Notes: generated by a model not told the origin, from the sequence alone. DNA of 64,000 nt from Undaria pinnatifida (GCA_012845835.1 JABAKD010000021.1:13394978-13458977); one strand, 5' to 3'. Counted from the stretch's first letter, positions 22,490 through 33,327 are shown. Translations and numbers: made by a program.

Positions 22490-22985
22490 GGTACCTGATG
22501 GGGTATCGGGCTCTTTCACCCCTGATACAATACATCGGGGGGCGGGCGGTAAATCACCGACTGAAATATATTATCTCCTGCTGAAATTTCGGGCGCTTAT
22601 CACCGTTGATACAGTGCATCGGGGGTGGAGGAGGGGGCTACGTATCACCCACCCTGATAGATTTTTTGTTTAAATTTATCGCCCCCCCTCCCCCCCCATC
22701 GATGTATAGTATCCTCTTCGCTATATCCAAGCCCCACTTCAATATATCACCTCGCTCGTAGATAAAACACAAGGGGGTTTAATTTCACCCTTGTATGTAG
22801 ATAACCATCCGGCTGTTTGAGGGGGAGTGAGGGGGATAATATATATTTGGGGGTGGGGATGATGTATTTCACCGGCGGGGTGATGTAATTCACGGGGGGA
22901 TAAAATATTTCAGGGTATTGAAGAGGGGTTCCGATCTTATTGCCGAAGTGATCCCATAAATCGGGGGCTGCGATAAATCGAAACA
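22490..22985 (-). repeat. GATATATC/C-rich repeat, copy 2
   Basis: Contains many GATACA, AAATATAT and C/G-run words. Its high-coordinate end, read on the minus strand, matches the left end of the copy at 19826 (CGATTTATCG, CCCCCGAT, CTTCGGCAATA). A 153-codon minus-strand frame crosses it but is composed of the repeat and is not called. Confidence 0.4.
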
Positions 22986-24364
22986 CGCAAACAATTGTAT
23001 ACCGAAGATTGGCGTCTAGGCCACACCGGGTTAGAGAGCTGAGAACTGTCAACAAATGATGGGTAAGAACGAGATATGGAAGAGGCTTCGGGTAGACGCA
23101 AGAGTAGTGACAAAACCGATTTACCCACCAGGAATGTAAAAAACGACCGACAGTGGGAATAGGGATGTACACTAAAGCCTCATTTAGGATAACGAGGGGT
23201 ATTGTCACGAAAAATAGGCAGGCTGACCATGAGCGAAAACATACACATCATCAGGTGCACAAAAGAAGGGTGTGCGCGGATCACCGGGGGCTGTATTGCA
23301 CTCTCATATACATGTGTAGTACATAGAAAGAGTTGTTGCAAACTTGTATGTACATGTTGCCAGTCAATCCGAGAGCATATGGTGTGTGCTCATGGCTCAG
23401 TAGACGGCACAACTGCGCATGAAAAGTCTGTCATCAAGGTTTTTACTGTATTACGGTATCCTTCATGCAGAAGCGTAGGAAGCGACATGGGCTGAGGGCA
23501 ACGGTGCGTAACAGTTACGTGTATGTATATACGTCCCGCTACGCATATATGCCGGAAAAACAAGTACGACATACTTTCCATTGGCCACAATTTAGTGGCC
23601 ACCGTGTAGTACGTAATCAGGTATCGCTGTCCTCAGAGCATACAGGAATGTACACCATAATATGATGCAATACGGGATGAGTCCTTCATGTGAACTCCAG
23701 GTCGGGCGAACGTGAAGCATGAGGACGGGGGATAGGCATCTCGCGGGTATGGAGTTTAGATACTAATAGCTGAAGAAGACATGACTGGAGCTTCACAGCA
23801 GAATATCTATGCACACCGTGGGTAGTACGTGACATGCATAGGTACGAGCGGGGTGCAATTACGCAACACGTACCTGGCTGGGTCATTACGATACGGCACA
23901 TCATGGCCGTTTCACGGGAACTGTATCGTGTCACATCATCCCATGTTATACATCGTTTTTCGAGTAAGTGGCCGACAGGGAGAAGTCCACAGGAACAAGT
24001 AACACGCACACATACATGTATAATACAGGGCAGTCGACACAGGCGTCGATATAATGAAGCACGAAGGTGCTATTATGTGTCCGGGATAATGAGGATACCT
24101 GGTGTTTTACGGGGCGTGCGGATCACACCACGTACATGTAAGCGAGCAAATACTTGATGGATAAAACATTAAGACATTTGAGGAGACGGCACCAAACATA
24201 TATACCTGTAAAGGCGACGATGATCAGCGATTCGGGTGGCCCAATATTGTGAAACGGTGTAGACATGAGTTGGTCATTACGAACGATACCACTGATATAA
24301 ACCTGGTACCCGCAGCCAGGGTATATATGCAGAACGTGCGCGGCCAGTCAACATAAGGGATATT
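22986..24364. other. No recognised feature
   Basis: TACGT / ACATGT-rich sequence with short frames only. No protein motif, LTR or TIR seen. Confidence 0.35.
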
Positions 24365-24831
24365 TTATGTATGTCCCTCCCCGTCTCGCCCCCTTTTGAT
24401 CAAAACCACGTCCTTAAAAACTCCGCCCTCCCCTCGCCGGTTATTCAAATAACGGGATTCACTTGATAAGCGGATGCATTTCCTTCCACAGCTGTCAGAT
24501 TTCGTGCCCCTCAGACACGGGGTTTATAGTTTCCGCGCACAGACTGACGTACATCACCCTGTTGACCCTCAAAGCTACACTGTAGTTGCAAGGGGAGTCG
24601 CCGGCCTATATCCTTAATGAGGACACACAACTCTTATTACGCGCGATCGGAGTATCACACACACCTTGAAAATATGAGTTTCGACAATATCTTCAGTCTC
24701 ACAGCTAGCTGGAGTGTATATAACCTATATCTTTAACGATGACACACAACCCGTAATACGCGCGATCAGGGTATCACACACAGCTTGCAAAGATGAGTTT
24801 CGACAAAATCTTCGATCTCACAGCTGGAGTG
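24365..24831 (-). mobile_element. CACTCC-family element, copy d, one end duplicated
   Basis: The minus-strand start is at 24831 (CTGGAGTG on plus). Plus-strand landmarks are CTTTTGATCAAAACC, the complement of the TATA box (TTTATAGTTTCCGCGC), and GGGGAGTCGCCGGCCTATAT. The terminal 110 bp is repeated: TGAGTTTCGAC and CAGCTGGAGTGTAT occur near 24672-24720 and again at 24793-24833, so the end was duplicated or a second copy inserted into it. Confidence 0.6.
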
Positions 24832-25179
24832 TATTTTCATTCAAATATATATATATGTATATATTGTGTGTGGAGTTACCTCATCCCCGGTGTGTACATG
24901 ATATACGGAGAATGGGGTCGACTAGCCAAGGTTGTTATTAATATGTGTGTGTACAGGTTGTACGGAGTGATTGCAGGACGATCTCACAATAGCCGGCGTG
25001 AGACCAATCGATTACTGAGGGTCCAAATTGGGGGATCTGGTGAAATTAAGGAAAACATAACTACAAAAAATCCAGTGGAATACACACGTCAAGAAATAAT
25101 GACGATGGAAAAGTCTAGTAACATTGAAGCAATTGGCATTATTAATTTTTAGGTTTCGCCCATACCACGACTTAAACGT

Positions 25180-25621
25180 CGGAATAGGCTACCTGCATTG
25201 TCAGATTGCAAACAAGAATCCGTCGAAAAGATGGATCGGACAATTTTAGGGGTTTCGCATATGTGTGGGATGGATCTCCACAACGGGATTTTGTGTTGTG
25301 GGTTTTTACGTGTCCAAATAATATCACTCTATTTTTCGACTCCACCTTCGCCTCTACCTTGTATCTTCTCTGTGTCTCTTCTACGGCTACCACGCAAGGG
25401 GAAACACGCTTGCGTATTTAATTCCGGCTATCACGCCACAGCTCCGACTTCCATTTCGGGGTTATCACACTTGACCTATCACGCTTAACCACACACGTAA
25501 ATCGGGTTATCACACCCGCCTTAGTTAGTAGTTTGTAGTTTATCGATCACCGGCTATTACGCCACCTTTCTCCTCCACCTACAACACCACTGGGGCGCCA
25601 CACGTACCAACCTACTCCACA
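25180..25621 (+). repeat. 5' LTR of the deleted copia
   Basis: Clear identity with 29957-30437 begins at CATTGTCAGATTGCAAAC (25196). The first 16 or so bases are poorly conserved and the start is approximate. It ends at CTACTCCACA. It carries several GGCTATCACGCC-type motifs and lacks about 45 bp that the 3' LTR has. Confidence 0.75.
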
Positions 25622-25655
25622 CCCTAGCGTCAACGATCTTCAACGAACGAGTAGG

Positions 25656-26634
25656 TTGTGCGTTGCTAAAGCGCCAATGAGGAGAACCGACACAAGACCT
25701 TCGTCGGGGGAAATGTTAAGCACCCCTCCCGGTGGAGTAGGCAACGGGGGAGAGGGACGCGAGTCCTCCTCTGCCAATGCACAACACCATGGAGGAGACG
25801 GACGCGAGTCCTTCCCCGCCAATGAACAAAACCATGAAACAACAGCAGCGGCAGCTCCATCAGCAACTTCATCAAACATGATCGCGGACCTAGCCAACGC
25901 TCTTCGCCAAGTACTGCAGATGACCAACGAGGGAGGGCCAACCGCCCCAACAGCAAGCACGTACGAGTCTAGACCCATAGAAATTCGTCAGAAAAATGAA
26001 ATTCTTGCTTGGTCTGGAACGTTTGAGAGCAGGCAAAGTGTTGGATCAGCTTTTCGTGTTTTCCGAGGTTCCGTTCTTTCTTGGGTCTCGGCTGAAGGGT
26101 TGATGGACGTATTGATGGGAGAATCGATACCCAGATGTAGACCTGTCACGACTCAGGAGTTACTTTGGGAAGGAGAGAGTAGATAAGTCGCTCAAGCTAT
26201 GGTCACAACTTCTCGCAAAACTCACAGCCCAACCAGTCCAAGAAATGATTTTTGCTGCGGGGTCACCCCAAGAAGCGTGGAGGGTGTTTGAGTCTCACTA
26301 CGCTGTCAAAAGTGAACACGAGAGGGGGATAGTAGAGGATGAGTGGAACGAACTGAGGCAGAAGGAGGGAGAGAACATCATGTCATTTTACGGTAGGGCA
26401 AAGGCAATGAGGATGAAGCTAGAATCATACGGAGATAAGCGACCAGACGCATCTATGTGCAAACATATTGCTCGTAGAATGCTACCATCTTTCAAGCTCT
26501 GTAGTGACCACGTACTTCTCCTTCCCGATCTTTCGAGTCATACCATGGAAGACTTTATCAGGAGAGCTGCTCACGAGCTGGAGCGCAATGGGAGATCAGG
26601 AGAAGAGAGAGAGAGGAGACAAGGCATGCCCTGA
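25656..26634 (+). pseudogene. copia Gag, frameshifted
   Basis: The first open part (176 codons) carries IRQKNEILAWSGTFE and AFRVFRGSVLSWVSAEGLMD. A single-base shift at about 26160 moves the frame to a second part with WSQLLAKLTAQPVQE, GSPQEAWRVFESHY and LRQKEGENIMSFYGRAKAMR. This is the UBN2/copia gag pattern, with a hydrophobic helical core and an F..F/Y..Y spacing. The second part stops at GMP (26632). A zinc-knuckle-like segment follows in another frame. Confidence 0.7.
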
Positions 26635-26699
26635 CCGCAGCCGGTGTAGGTCGGGGCGACCGGGGTGGGAGGAATGCTGGTGATTGGGGGTATGGGGAG

Positions 26700-26842
26700 C
26701 GCGATCGAACCTACACCTGCTGCGCGCTCCACGGCGAGGGGCAAGGCCACAACACCCCCGAATGCATCGTAATGCGTCGAGAATTCGAAAGACACTACGG
26801 TGATTTCGACGAATACCTGCAGTCGTGGGGACTCGGGCCGTA
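26700..26842 (+). pseudogene. Zinc-knuckle-like Gag segment
   Basis: Reads RTYTCCALHGEGQGHNTPEC, a C..H....H....C arrangement like the zinc knuckle of protist copia Gag, followed by REFERHYGDFDEYLQSW and a stop. It is disconnected from the upstream Gag by stops or frameshifts. Confidence 0.5.
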
Positions 26843-26951
26843 GGCCGGACGCGGAGGAGGGCGCGGGGCGGAAGGTGAAAATCGACAGCAACCGTACCCA
26901 AACGACTCGGGTGCGCGTTGGAGTCGGGGCCACCCGCCTGAGCAGCAGAGA

Positions 26952-28826
26952 ATGCCGCCGCCAGGACACGGACCAGGGCCTGGGGGGTATGCGAACATCT
27001 ACCATCAACCGTACCCCAACGACTCGGGTGCGCGTTGGAGTCGGGGCCACCCGCCGGAGCAGAAGAGAACGCCGCCGCCAGGACACGGACCCGGGCCTGG
27101 GGGTTATGCGAACACCTACCCCGGAGGAAGTGGCCACGAGAACTGGCATCAGCCTTCGGGCGGGCGCGGTCGAGGCAGGGGCGAGGAATTCGGGCAGGTG
27201 CCACCGCCTAGTTTTCCGTCTAATTCGCCGCCGAATCTTACGCCTAATTTGCCGCCTACAAAATTTCCCAACGCACCGCGGCACGCTTTTGCAGCAGATT
27301 ATCCATACGAGAACGAATACATGGGGTACTCGGGGTGGGGGGCAGCAGCGGGGCACTGGTCACCACCACCTACGGCGGAGTCGGGGAACCCTGAGCAGCA
27401 GCAGCAGCTCAAACAACAGCAAGAGGGCACGCCTCCTGCCACGTTTACCTCTGCTACTACAACTCTCTCTTCTCCGGCTCCCGGCGCAGCTCAAGCCAAC
27501 GGAGCTCTCCTGCAGCTCTTCATCGCACGTAGGGTGAAAATAGGCGGGAAGGCTCCGCTTCATTCGGGGATCGGCAGACGGCTCCCTCTACACCATCCGC
27601 CCCAACGTTACATGGGAGCCGCTGCAACAGTCGGGGGGGGGGGATTCAGTGCTGCCCTTTCCGCGCCAGCACCGCCCACGCCTCCGGGGGTGTCATTCGA
27701 GTTTGCCTTGACGCCGCCCGCCGCTGCCGGTCCGCCGCCCGCACACTCACCCAGCACTCACACTTCACCGCCGCCCGGACCGACTGCTATGCCGCTCTTC
27801 GCTGCCGGTCCGCTGCCCGCGCACTCACCCAGCGCTCACACCTCGCCGTCGCCCGGACCGACTGCTATGCCGCCCGCCGCTGCCGGTCCGCTGCCCGCGC
27901 ACTTACCCAGCGCTCACACATCGCCGCCACCCGGACCGACTGCTATGCCGCCCGCCGCTGCCGGTCCGCTGCCCGCGCATTCACCCAGCGCTCACACCAC
28001 TTGCTCGAACCCGCCTGCTACTGCAGGTAACACGCCTGCAGCAGCCACTTGGCAGCCACCACCGCTGCGATCGTCATCACCGCCGTCCGCGCACTCACCC
28101 AGCGCTCACACCTCGCCGCCGCCCGGACCGGCTGCTATTTCGCCCGCTGTTGCCGGTCCGCCGCCTGCGCACTCGCCCAGTGCTCTCACACCGCCTGCCG
28201 CATGTTCGCCGATGCCGGCGTGGTCTCTCTCTTCCATTGGGGACGCCGGCTCGACGACATCGTCATCACCATCACCGGCGGCGACACCGGCCCGGCGAAC
28301 GTACAGAAGGACGCAGCCGCGGCCGGTCGTCGCAGGGTATTCTTCGCCGCTCACCACACATGCAACAAGGATGCTGGCCGAGAGGGGCGACCAGCGCGTG
28401 CCGGGAAGGACCAGGTCGGAGGGCCGTCGGCTTTCGGGCGTGCCGGAAGTAGCGGTCTCTACGCCGCTGCCGGAGGCGACGTCGTTCGACCACGGGGTGG
28501 GACTCCTATCTCATGCGGGGGAGGATGTGCTGCTGTCGCTGCTGGCCAAATGGCGGGCCCTGAACGCGAAACGGATGCTCCTGCAGGGGCACGGATCTGG
28601 TGAGCTGGGGGGCGGAGGCAAGCAGCATGCGGGGTCGGGGGGCGTGGAGGAGAGCGAAGGTGCACCGCCATACGATACCACGGGCGGGGAGGAGAGCGGG
28701 GGTAGGTATTGGTCGCTTGGGCCGTCGGGGCGGGGAGTGCCGCTTTCGTTCCAGTTAAGTCGTAGGGCGAGCTCAAGCGGTAATCGGGTTGCTATTACGA
28801 GAGAGACAGGGAGGAAAGGAGGTTGA
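26952..28826 (+). CDS. Open proline-rich fusion frame (Gag tail plus linker)
   Basis: A 624-codon open frame inside the deleted copia. It opens within a duplicated unit of about 117 bp (GYAN, then YPNDSGARWSRGHPPEQ, PPPGHGPGPGGYAN), then passes through a Q-rich stretch. From about residue 255 there are tandem units of about 27 residues (HSPSAHTSPPPGPTAMPPAA). It ends in a Gly-rich tail. In the related copia at 33071 a similar Pro-rich stretch links integrase to RT, so this frame probably joins the Gag tail to that linker across the deletion of protease and integrase. Strong GC skew can keep frames open by chance, so a functional protein is doubtful. Confidence 0.4.
   Translation: MPPPGHGPGPGGYANIYHQPYPNDSGARWSRGHPPEQKRTPPPGHGPGPGGYANTYPGGSGHENWHQPSGGRGRGRGEEFGQVPPPSFPSNSPPNLTPNLPPTKFPNAPRHAFAADYPYENEYMGYSGWGAAAGHWSPPPTAESGNPEQQQQLKQQQEGTPPATFTSATTTLSSPAPGAAQANGALLQLFIARRVKIGGKAPLHSGIGRRLPLHHPPQRYMGAAATVGGGGFSAALSAPAPPTPPGVSFEFALTPPAAAGPPPAHSPSTHTSPPPGPTAMPLFAAGPLPAHSPSAHTSPSPGPTAMPPAAAGPLPAHLPSAHTSPPPGPTAMPPAAAGPLPAHSPSAHTTCSNPPATAGNTPAAATWQPPPLRSSSPPSAHSPSAHTSPPPGPAAISPAVAGPPPAHSPSALTPPAACSPMPAWSLSSIGDAGSTTSSSPSPAATPARRTYRRTQPRPVVAGYSSPLTTHATRMLAERGDQRVPGRTRSEGRRLSGVPEVAVSTPLPEATSFDHGVGLLSHAGEDVLLSLLAKWRALNAKRMLLQGHGSGELGGGGKQHAGSGGVEESEGAPPYDTTGGEESGGRYWSLGPSGRGVPLSFQLSRRASSSGNRVAITRETGRKGG
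27700..28200 (+). repeat. 81 bp-type tandem repeat encoding a Pro-rich unit
   Basis: About five to six imperfect copies of an 81 bp (27-codon) unit with CCGCTGCCCGCGCACTCACC and GGACCGACTGCTATGCCGCC. Copies vary by substitution and by lost segments near 28000-28080. Confidence 0.7.
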
Positions 28827-29590
28827 CTATTTCGCCACAGAAGTACACGGAAGAATTGGGAGAGAAATATGGTGTGGAATGGGGCAACGCTATTTCGATT
28901 CCTACAACTTGGAGGCTTCGGGATTTTGATGTTGACGAGCCAAATGTTCTGTTTCCTTTCCAAGAGTTGATCGGTGCGCTGTTGTGAAATGCGTTGTTGA
29001 GCAGGCCGGATATCGCTAATTCAGTGAGGGCAGTAGCAAGGTATTGCCGTGCGCCGAAGCTGATCCACTGGAAAGCGGCACGTAGTATACTAGGGTATGC
29101 AATGAAGACGAGTTCTTTGGGGATTTCCTTTCAAAAGGGGACGTTGACCGGGATTAGTTTGATTTCGTTCGCAGATGCCGACTATGCTTCGCGCAGTACG
29201 GACAGGAAAAGCGTGTCCGGGGGGGTAGTGATGTGTGCGGGGGGGGCTTTTTCGTGGTACTCCAAGACGCAGAAGTGTGTCGACTCTCTTAACTACTCAG
29301 GCGGAGTATGTGGCTATGTCTGACATGGGGAAGGAGATTCTATTTTTGAGGAAGGTTTGGTGTTTTATGTTGCCGAAGGCAAGGATGCCGTGTATGGCCA
29401 TGTATGAGGATAACGAGGGTGCCATCCAAATCGTAAAGCACGCAATTTCGAACTCGAACTCGAAGCACATTGACGTGAGGCATCACTTCTTGAGGGAACT
29501 GGTAGAAAGGAAGGAGGTCGAAATTATCCACGTAGCGTCGCAGTACCAGCATGCTGCCTTCCTCACCAAGGCGTTACCTGAGAGGTAGTT
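28823..29590 (+). pseudogene. copia RT C-terminus and RNase H, broken
   Basis: Starts LTISPQKYTEELGEKYGVEW, the end of a copia RT, then PDIANSVRAVARY. The RNase H part carries FADADYASRSTDRKSVSGG, EYVAMSDMGKEILFLRKVW, YEDNEGAIQIVKHA and SKHIDVRHHFLRELVE. A TGA interrupts the RT end near 28985 and a frameshift lies near 29285, between KCV and AEYVA. It corresponds closely to the matching part of the copia at 33071 (same DR.SVSGG.VMCAG and VWCF..P motifs), so both belong to one lineage. Confidence 0.8.
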
Positions 29591-29938
29591 TGAATTTCAC
29601 CGGGGGATAGTGATGAATTTGACGTGATTTCTCTCTCGGATAGTGATTGATTTTGTGACTTTCTATTTCTTACATGTTTCTTTGATTTGTTTTCTGATGT
29701 ATCTTTATGAGGGTTCAAGGACTTGCATTCAAACTGATCAATGGAAAATACTGAATAGTGTTTGAGTTTCAATGGTCATGGATGTGATGAGAACGGATGT
29801 GAGTGTTTTTGCAAATGCAACATCTTTTTGTTTTCTGGACTTGAGTAAAGAAAAACTCTGCAGTATTTAAGTATCTGGGAATGTACGTTTTAAAAAGGTA
29901 GTCTGGATAAATCATGACAATGTTGCGAGTTGGGGGGC

Positions 29939-30437
29939 TGTTGGACGTACTCACTCCATTGTCAGATTGCAAACGAGAATCCGTCGAAAAGATGGATCGG
30001 AGAATTTTGGGGGTTTCGTATATGTGTGGGATGGATCTCCACAACGGGATTTTGTGTTGAGGGTTTTTATGTGCCCGAATAATATCACTCTATTTTTCGA
30101 CTCTATTTTTGCCTCTACCTTGTGTTTTCTCTGTGTCTCTTCCACGGCTACCACGCCAAGAGCTACCACGCCCCATCTATATTGCAAGGGCTATCACGCC
30201 TTCACCACTGCACGTCTACCACGCCTGTGTATTTACATCCCGGCTATCACGCCACAGCTCCGAGTTCCATTTCCGGGTTATCACACCTGAGTTATCACGC
30301 TTCACCACACACGTGAATCGGGTTATCACACCCGCCTTAGTTTGTAGTTCGAAGTCTACCGATCACCGGCTATTACGCCACCTTTCTCATCCACCTACAC
30401 CAATATCGGGGCGTCACACGTACCAACCTACTCCACA
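29939..30437 (+). repeat. 3' LTR of the deleted copia (499 bp)
   Basis: Begins TGTTGGACG after a purine tract and ends CTACTCCACA. About nine copies of GGCTAYCACGCC or close variants are spread over 30145-30390 (ACCACGCC, ATCACGCC, TTATCACAC forms). This full-length version shows what the 5' LTR has lost. Confidence 0.75.
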
Positions 30438-30439
30438 CA

Positions 30440-30895
30440 CAGATAGAACTGCCCCGACCGTCTCGCCCCCCGGTCCCCTCATGATAAACTGGTGCGCTCT
30501 TTCCCAAACCGTCAGATTTATTCTCTTGAACGATTCATGGTTTCCACGCACAAATTGAGCTGCCCCGCCCGTCCCGCCCCCCCGCTCCCTTTTGATCAAA
30601 ACCAAGCCCCCACGTCCCTCAAACCTCCGCCTTCCCCCTCTCCGGTTATTCGACTTACAGGATTCACTTGATAAACCGATGCATTTCCCTTCACAGCTCT
30701 CAGATTTTGTCCCCCTCATAAACGGGTTTTATAGGTTTCCGCGCGCAGACTGACCATCATCACCCTGTCGACCCTGATAGTTGCACGGGGAGTCGCCGAC
30801 CTATATCCTTCAACCCGTAATACGCGCGATCGGAGTATCACACACAGCTTGCAAACAAGAGCTTCGACAAAAATGTCGATCTCACCGCTGAAGTG
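30440..30895 (-). mobile_element. CACTCC-family element, copy e
   Basis: Minus-strand copy. The terminus at 30891-30895 (AAGTG) is a mutated CACTT version of the end. Internal landmarks are GGGTTTTATAGGTTTCCGCG (the TATA-box complement), GGGGAGTCGCCGACC and CTTTTGATCAAAACC. It directly abuts the copia 3' LTR. Confidence 0.6.
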
Positions 30896-30897
30896 TA

Positions 30898-32089
30898 TTA
30901 TTTTTTTGATAATATAGCCCTGAGCCCACTACATACAGCGAGTGGCGGTTTCGTTGGGTTCATTGGGGGAAGCACGATAGCATCGGTAATGACTTGCTGT
31001 TGTCATTTATTTCATTTTCTCTATTTTATTTCCTCTTTTCCCACCGGCCTTATTCCTGTATCTCGTTGCGTTTATTCGAGTTGTCTTGGTCCGTGGAACA
31101 GCATTTGTCTTCTTTGTGTTGTTTTCATCCAAGCAACAGGAGAACAGCAGTTATATGCTCCGAAGGGTGCGCCAGCTCGCGTTGGGCTGCAAAAGCAGCC
31201 GAGTTAAATCGACACACACACGACGCGTATGAATATACGTGTAAGTGTGGTGAGCTAAATCTTTAATTTCCGCCGGAAAAAAAAAAAAAAAATCATCTGT
31301 TGTTTCTCTCCAGCACGTATCTATATGTTCCTCGTCTTGCCGTCTTTCTTCCTGATGTTTTATCACATTTCACCGAACAGCTGTCGTTTCCATTGTTTTG
31401 CATTATTTCTCTCTTTTGTTGTGGTCTGGGTTGTTTTCTTCGTGTGTTCTCGTTTCCGGTACGCTACTTTAGTATGTAGCATTTAGAATACTTCACCTTA
31501 ATCAATTGCGACTGTTTCTTGTTCGGTTAACCCTGTTTTACAGTTCGTGGCCACATATTTTGTATCTCTCTAAATATGATGAAGAATCAGCACGGACTCT
31601 GGGGGTAAGGCTGCACCTCTTTGCACGACGTACTTCCAACTAATAACGTGCACGACTCGTACCGCTGCCAGAACCATACACCCAGAAACCTTGAAACAGA
31701 AGCGCAATCACCACAGCACAAGACCATCGCACCAGGCCACACAGCACGGGCAAAAGCAGTCAACGCAGGAGACCACACAGCAGAAACTCAGACCACACAG
31801 TAGTCATGTCCCTGATGGATTTTGCCGGGAGAATGATTGTGCATTCAGAGAGTGACAGCAGCACCGCCGTCGATGTAGCGAGGGTGCGTACACGTATATG
31901 GACAATTATACGGCTGGCGGTACGTGGCATGAAACGGAAAGACGCAAAGCTGCGGAGCGACGCGCAAAGGCTGCGGCAGCGCCATCCACCATCGGCATCA
32001 CTAAGCGGCCGAGGGGAGGGGGGAGGGGGGAAGGGGGGAGGGGCGAAGGGCGTCTTGCCCCAAGAGCCTAAAATCTGGGTTTGGTCATC
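30898..32089. other. No recognised feature
   Basis: AT-rich sequence with an A-run at 31278-31295. A frame at 31806-32102 ends in a G-rich stretch and has no motif. Confidence 0.35.
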
Positions 32090-32855
32090 ATCATCGTCTT
32101 GAAAGTTGTGGGCCTCCCAATGGCCGTCACAAGATAGCGTAAGACCGCCCTGACTTCTTCGCCAGGTGGTGTTCTCTCCCCAGTACCATTAATGCTGCAT
32201 TTGATACCCTCTATGATCTTAATGCCGTCTTTATCCAGTTCCCAGTATCTGCTAAGTACGACCTTTTCTTTTCTCTCTTCCTTTTTTCTAACTTTTTTCT
32301 TGTCTCGTCGTTTGTTGTTTTTCTTTTCTTTTCTTTTCTTTTCTCTTCTTCTCTCTTCTTTTTCTCTTCTTTTCTTTTTTTTTCTTTCTTTTCTTTTTTT
32401 TTCTTTTCTCTTCTTTTCTTTTTATTTCTTTTCTTTTCTTTTCTTTTCTTTTCTTTTCTTTTCTTTTCTTTTCTTTTCTTTTCTTTTCTTTTCTTTTCTT
32501 TTCTTTTCTTTTCTTCTCTTTTCTTTTCTTTTCTTTTTTTTTCTTTTTTTTTCTTTTCTTTTCTTCTCTTTTCTTTTCTTTTTTCTTCCTTCCTTTTTTG
32601 TTCGTTTCTTCAAATTTCTCATTTTTTTTTTCCCTCTTCTCTCTCTATTATTTTCCTTTACGATATCTTTTCGTTTTCTTTTTCCTTTCAATCGACTTGT
32701 GCGTCTGTCGTGCGTATGCGTAGTGATAGATACTACGTGTAGTATGTAGGTGGTAGTCTTTCTTGGGTGGCAAGCGGTATAGTCGGTTTTTCCAGGCGCG
32801 AGTAATGCACCGGTATGGACCTGGCACATCGTAGACTGACTCCCCTTTTAACTCT
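32090..32855. repeat. Dispersed repeat with CTTTT tract, uninterrupted copy
   Basis: Shares with 44820-45240 and 45712-45835 the words GGCCTCCCAATGGCCGTCAC, AAGATAGCGTAA, CCCTCTATGA, AATGCCGTCTTTA, a long polypyrimidine tract, GCGTCTGTCGTGCGTATGCG, TTTCTTGGGTGGCAAGCGGT and CCTGGCACAT. This copy has no insert between CGTGTAGTATG and AGTCTTTCTTGG, so it serves as the empty site for the element at 45243. Confidence 0.7.
32262..32600 (+). repeat. (CTTTT)n microsatellite
   Basis: An almost pure TTTTC pentanucleotide tract with interruptions at the edges. A long frame across it on either strand is an artefact of the repeat. Confidence 0.9.
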
Positions 32856-32859
32856 TTTA

Positions 32860-33070
32860 TAGGAGGCATGAATTGCGTCAGCTGTGATATATGCGCGTAC
32901 CACCTTAATTTGTTTGTGTTTTTTCTTGCCCAGGGTATTCCTCAGCTCCAGAGAGACTGGAGCCCGTCCTGTGACCGCGGACTTGATTTGTTCGAATTAA
33001 TGTGAGAACAACAACAACAACAGCAACAGCAGCAACAACAACGACAACAACAATAACAACAACAAAAACA
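32860..33070 (+). repeat. (CAA)n-tailed dispersed repeat, copy 1
   Basis: Shares with 54460-54760 the words GAGGCATGAATTGCGTCAGC, GTACCACCTT, ATTCCTCAGCTCCA and AATGTGAGAACAACAAC, and ends in a CAA tract. The tract is interrupted at 33071 by the copia 5' LTR and resumes after the 3' LTR at 38205. Confidence 0.75.
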
Positions 33071-33327
33071 TGTTGATTGTGCTTGTTCTCGATACAGCAG
33101 GTACGATGACGGTTACATATATTAGGGAGTTCATATACTTGTTAAGGCTTTATTGAAGTAGAATGCGTGCCAGTTCTATCCGATCGTCTGTCGCGTGCTC
33201 TCTGCTCGACACTTCGAAGTCCTATAGTATATACATATGTGGTTTATGTCTACAGCTGGAGAATAACAGCACTTGGAGCTCGTCTGTCTGCGCAAGCACC
33301 TGTTTGGCGCCTGGGGTCGTATCAACA
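33071..33327 (+). repeat. 5' LTR, copia at 33071
   Basis: 257 bp, TGTTGAT to ATCAACA. Aligns end to end with 37948-38204 without indels. The sequence after it (CGCTATAGCGCACTAACG) is where a primer-binding site should lie, but I cannot match it to a tRNA. Confidence 0.92.

Larger units (their letters stand above)
25180..30437 (+). mobile_element. Internally deleted Ty1/copia element
   Basis: Two long direct repeats enclose a gag-like region, a proline-rich region and a C-terminal RT/RNase H region. Protease, integrase and the RT core are absent. The LTRs differ by an indel of about 45 bp and scattered changes, so the insertion is older than the copia at 33071. A polypurine tract GTTGGGGGG stands directly before the 3' LTR. 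Target duplications cannot be read because the 5' LTR start is eroded. CACTCC-family copies d and e lie on either side. Confidence 0.8.

Noticed and set aside
22747-23208. A 153-codon minus-strand frame
   Set aside because: Half of it is the GATATATC/C-rich repeat; no recognisable protein motif.
32192-32829. Long Phe/Ser-rich plus-strand frame and Lys/Glu-rich minus-strand frame
   Set aside because: Both are translations of the (CTTTT)n tract and have no independent support.
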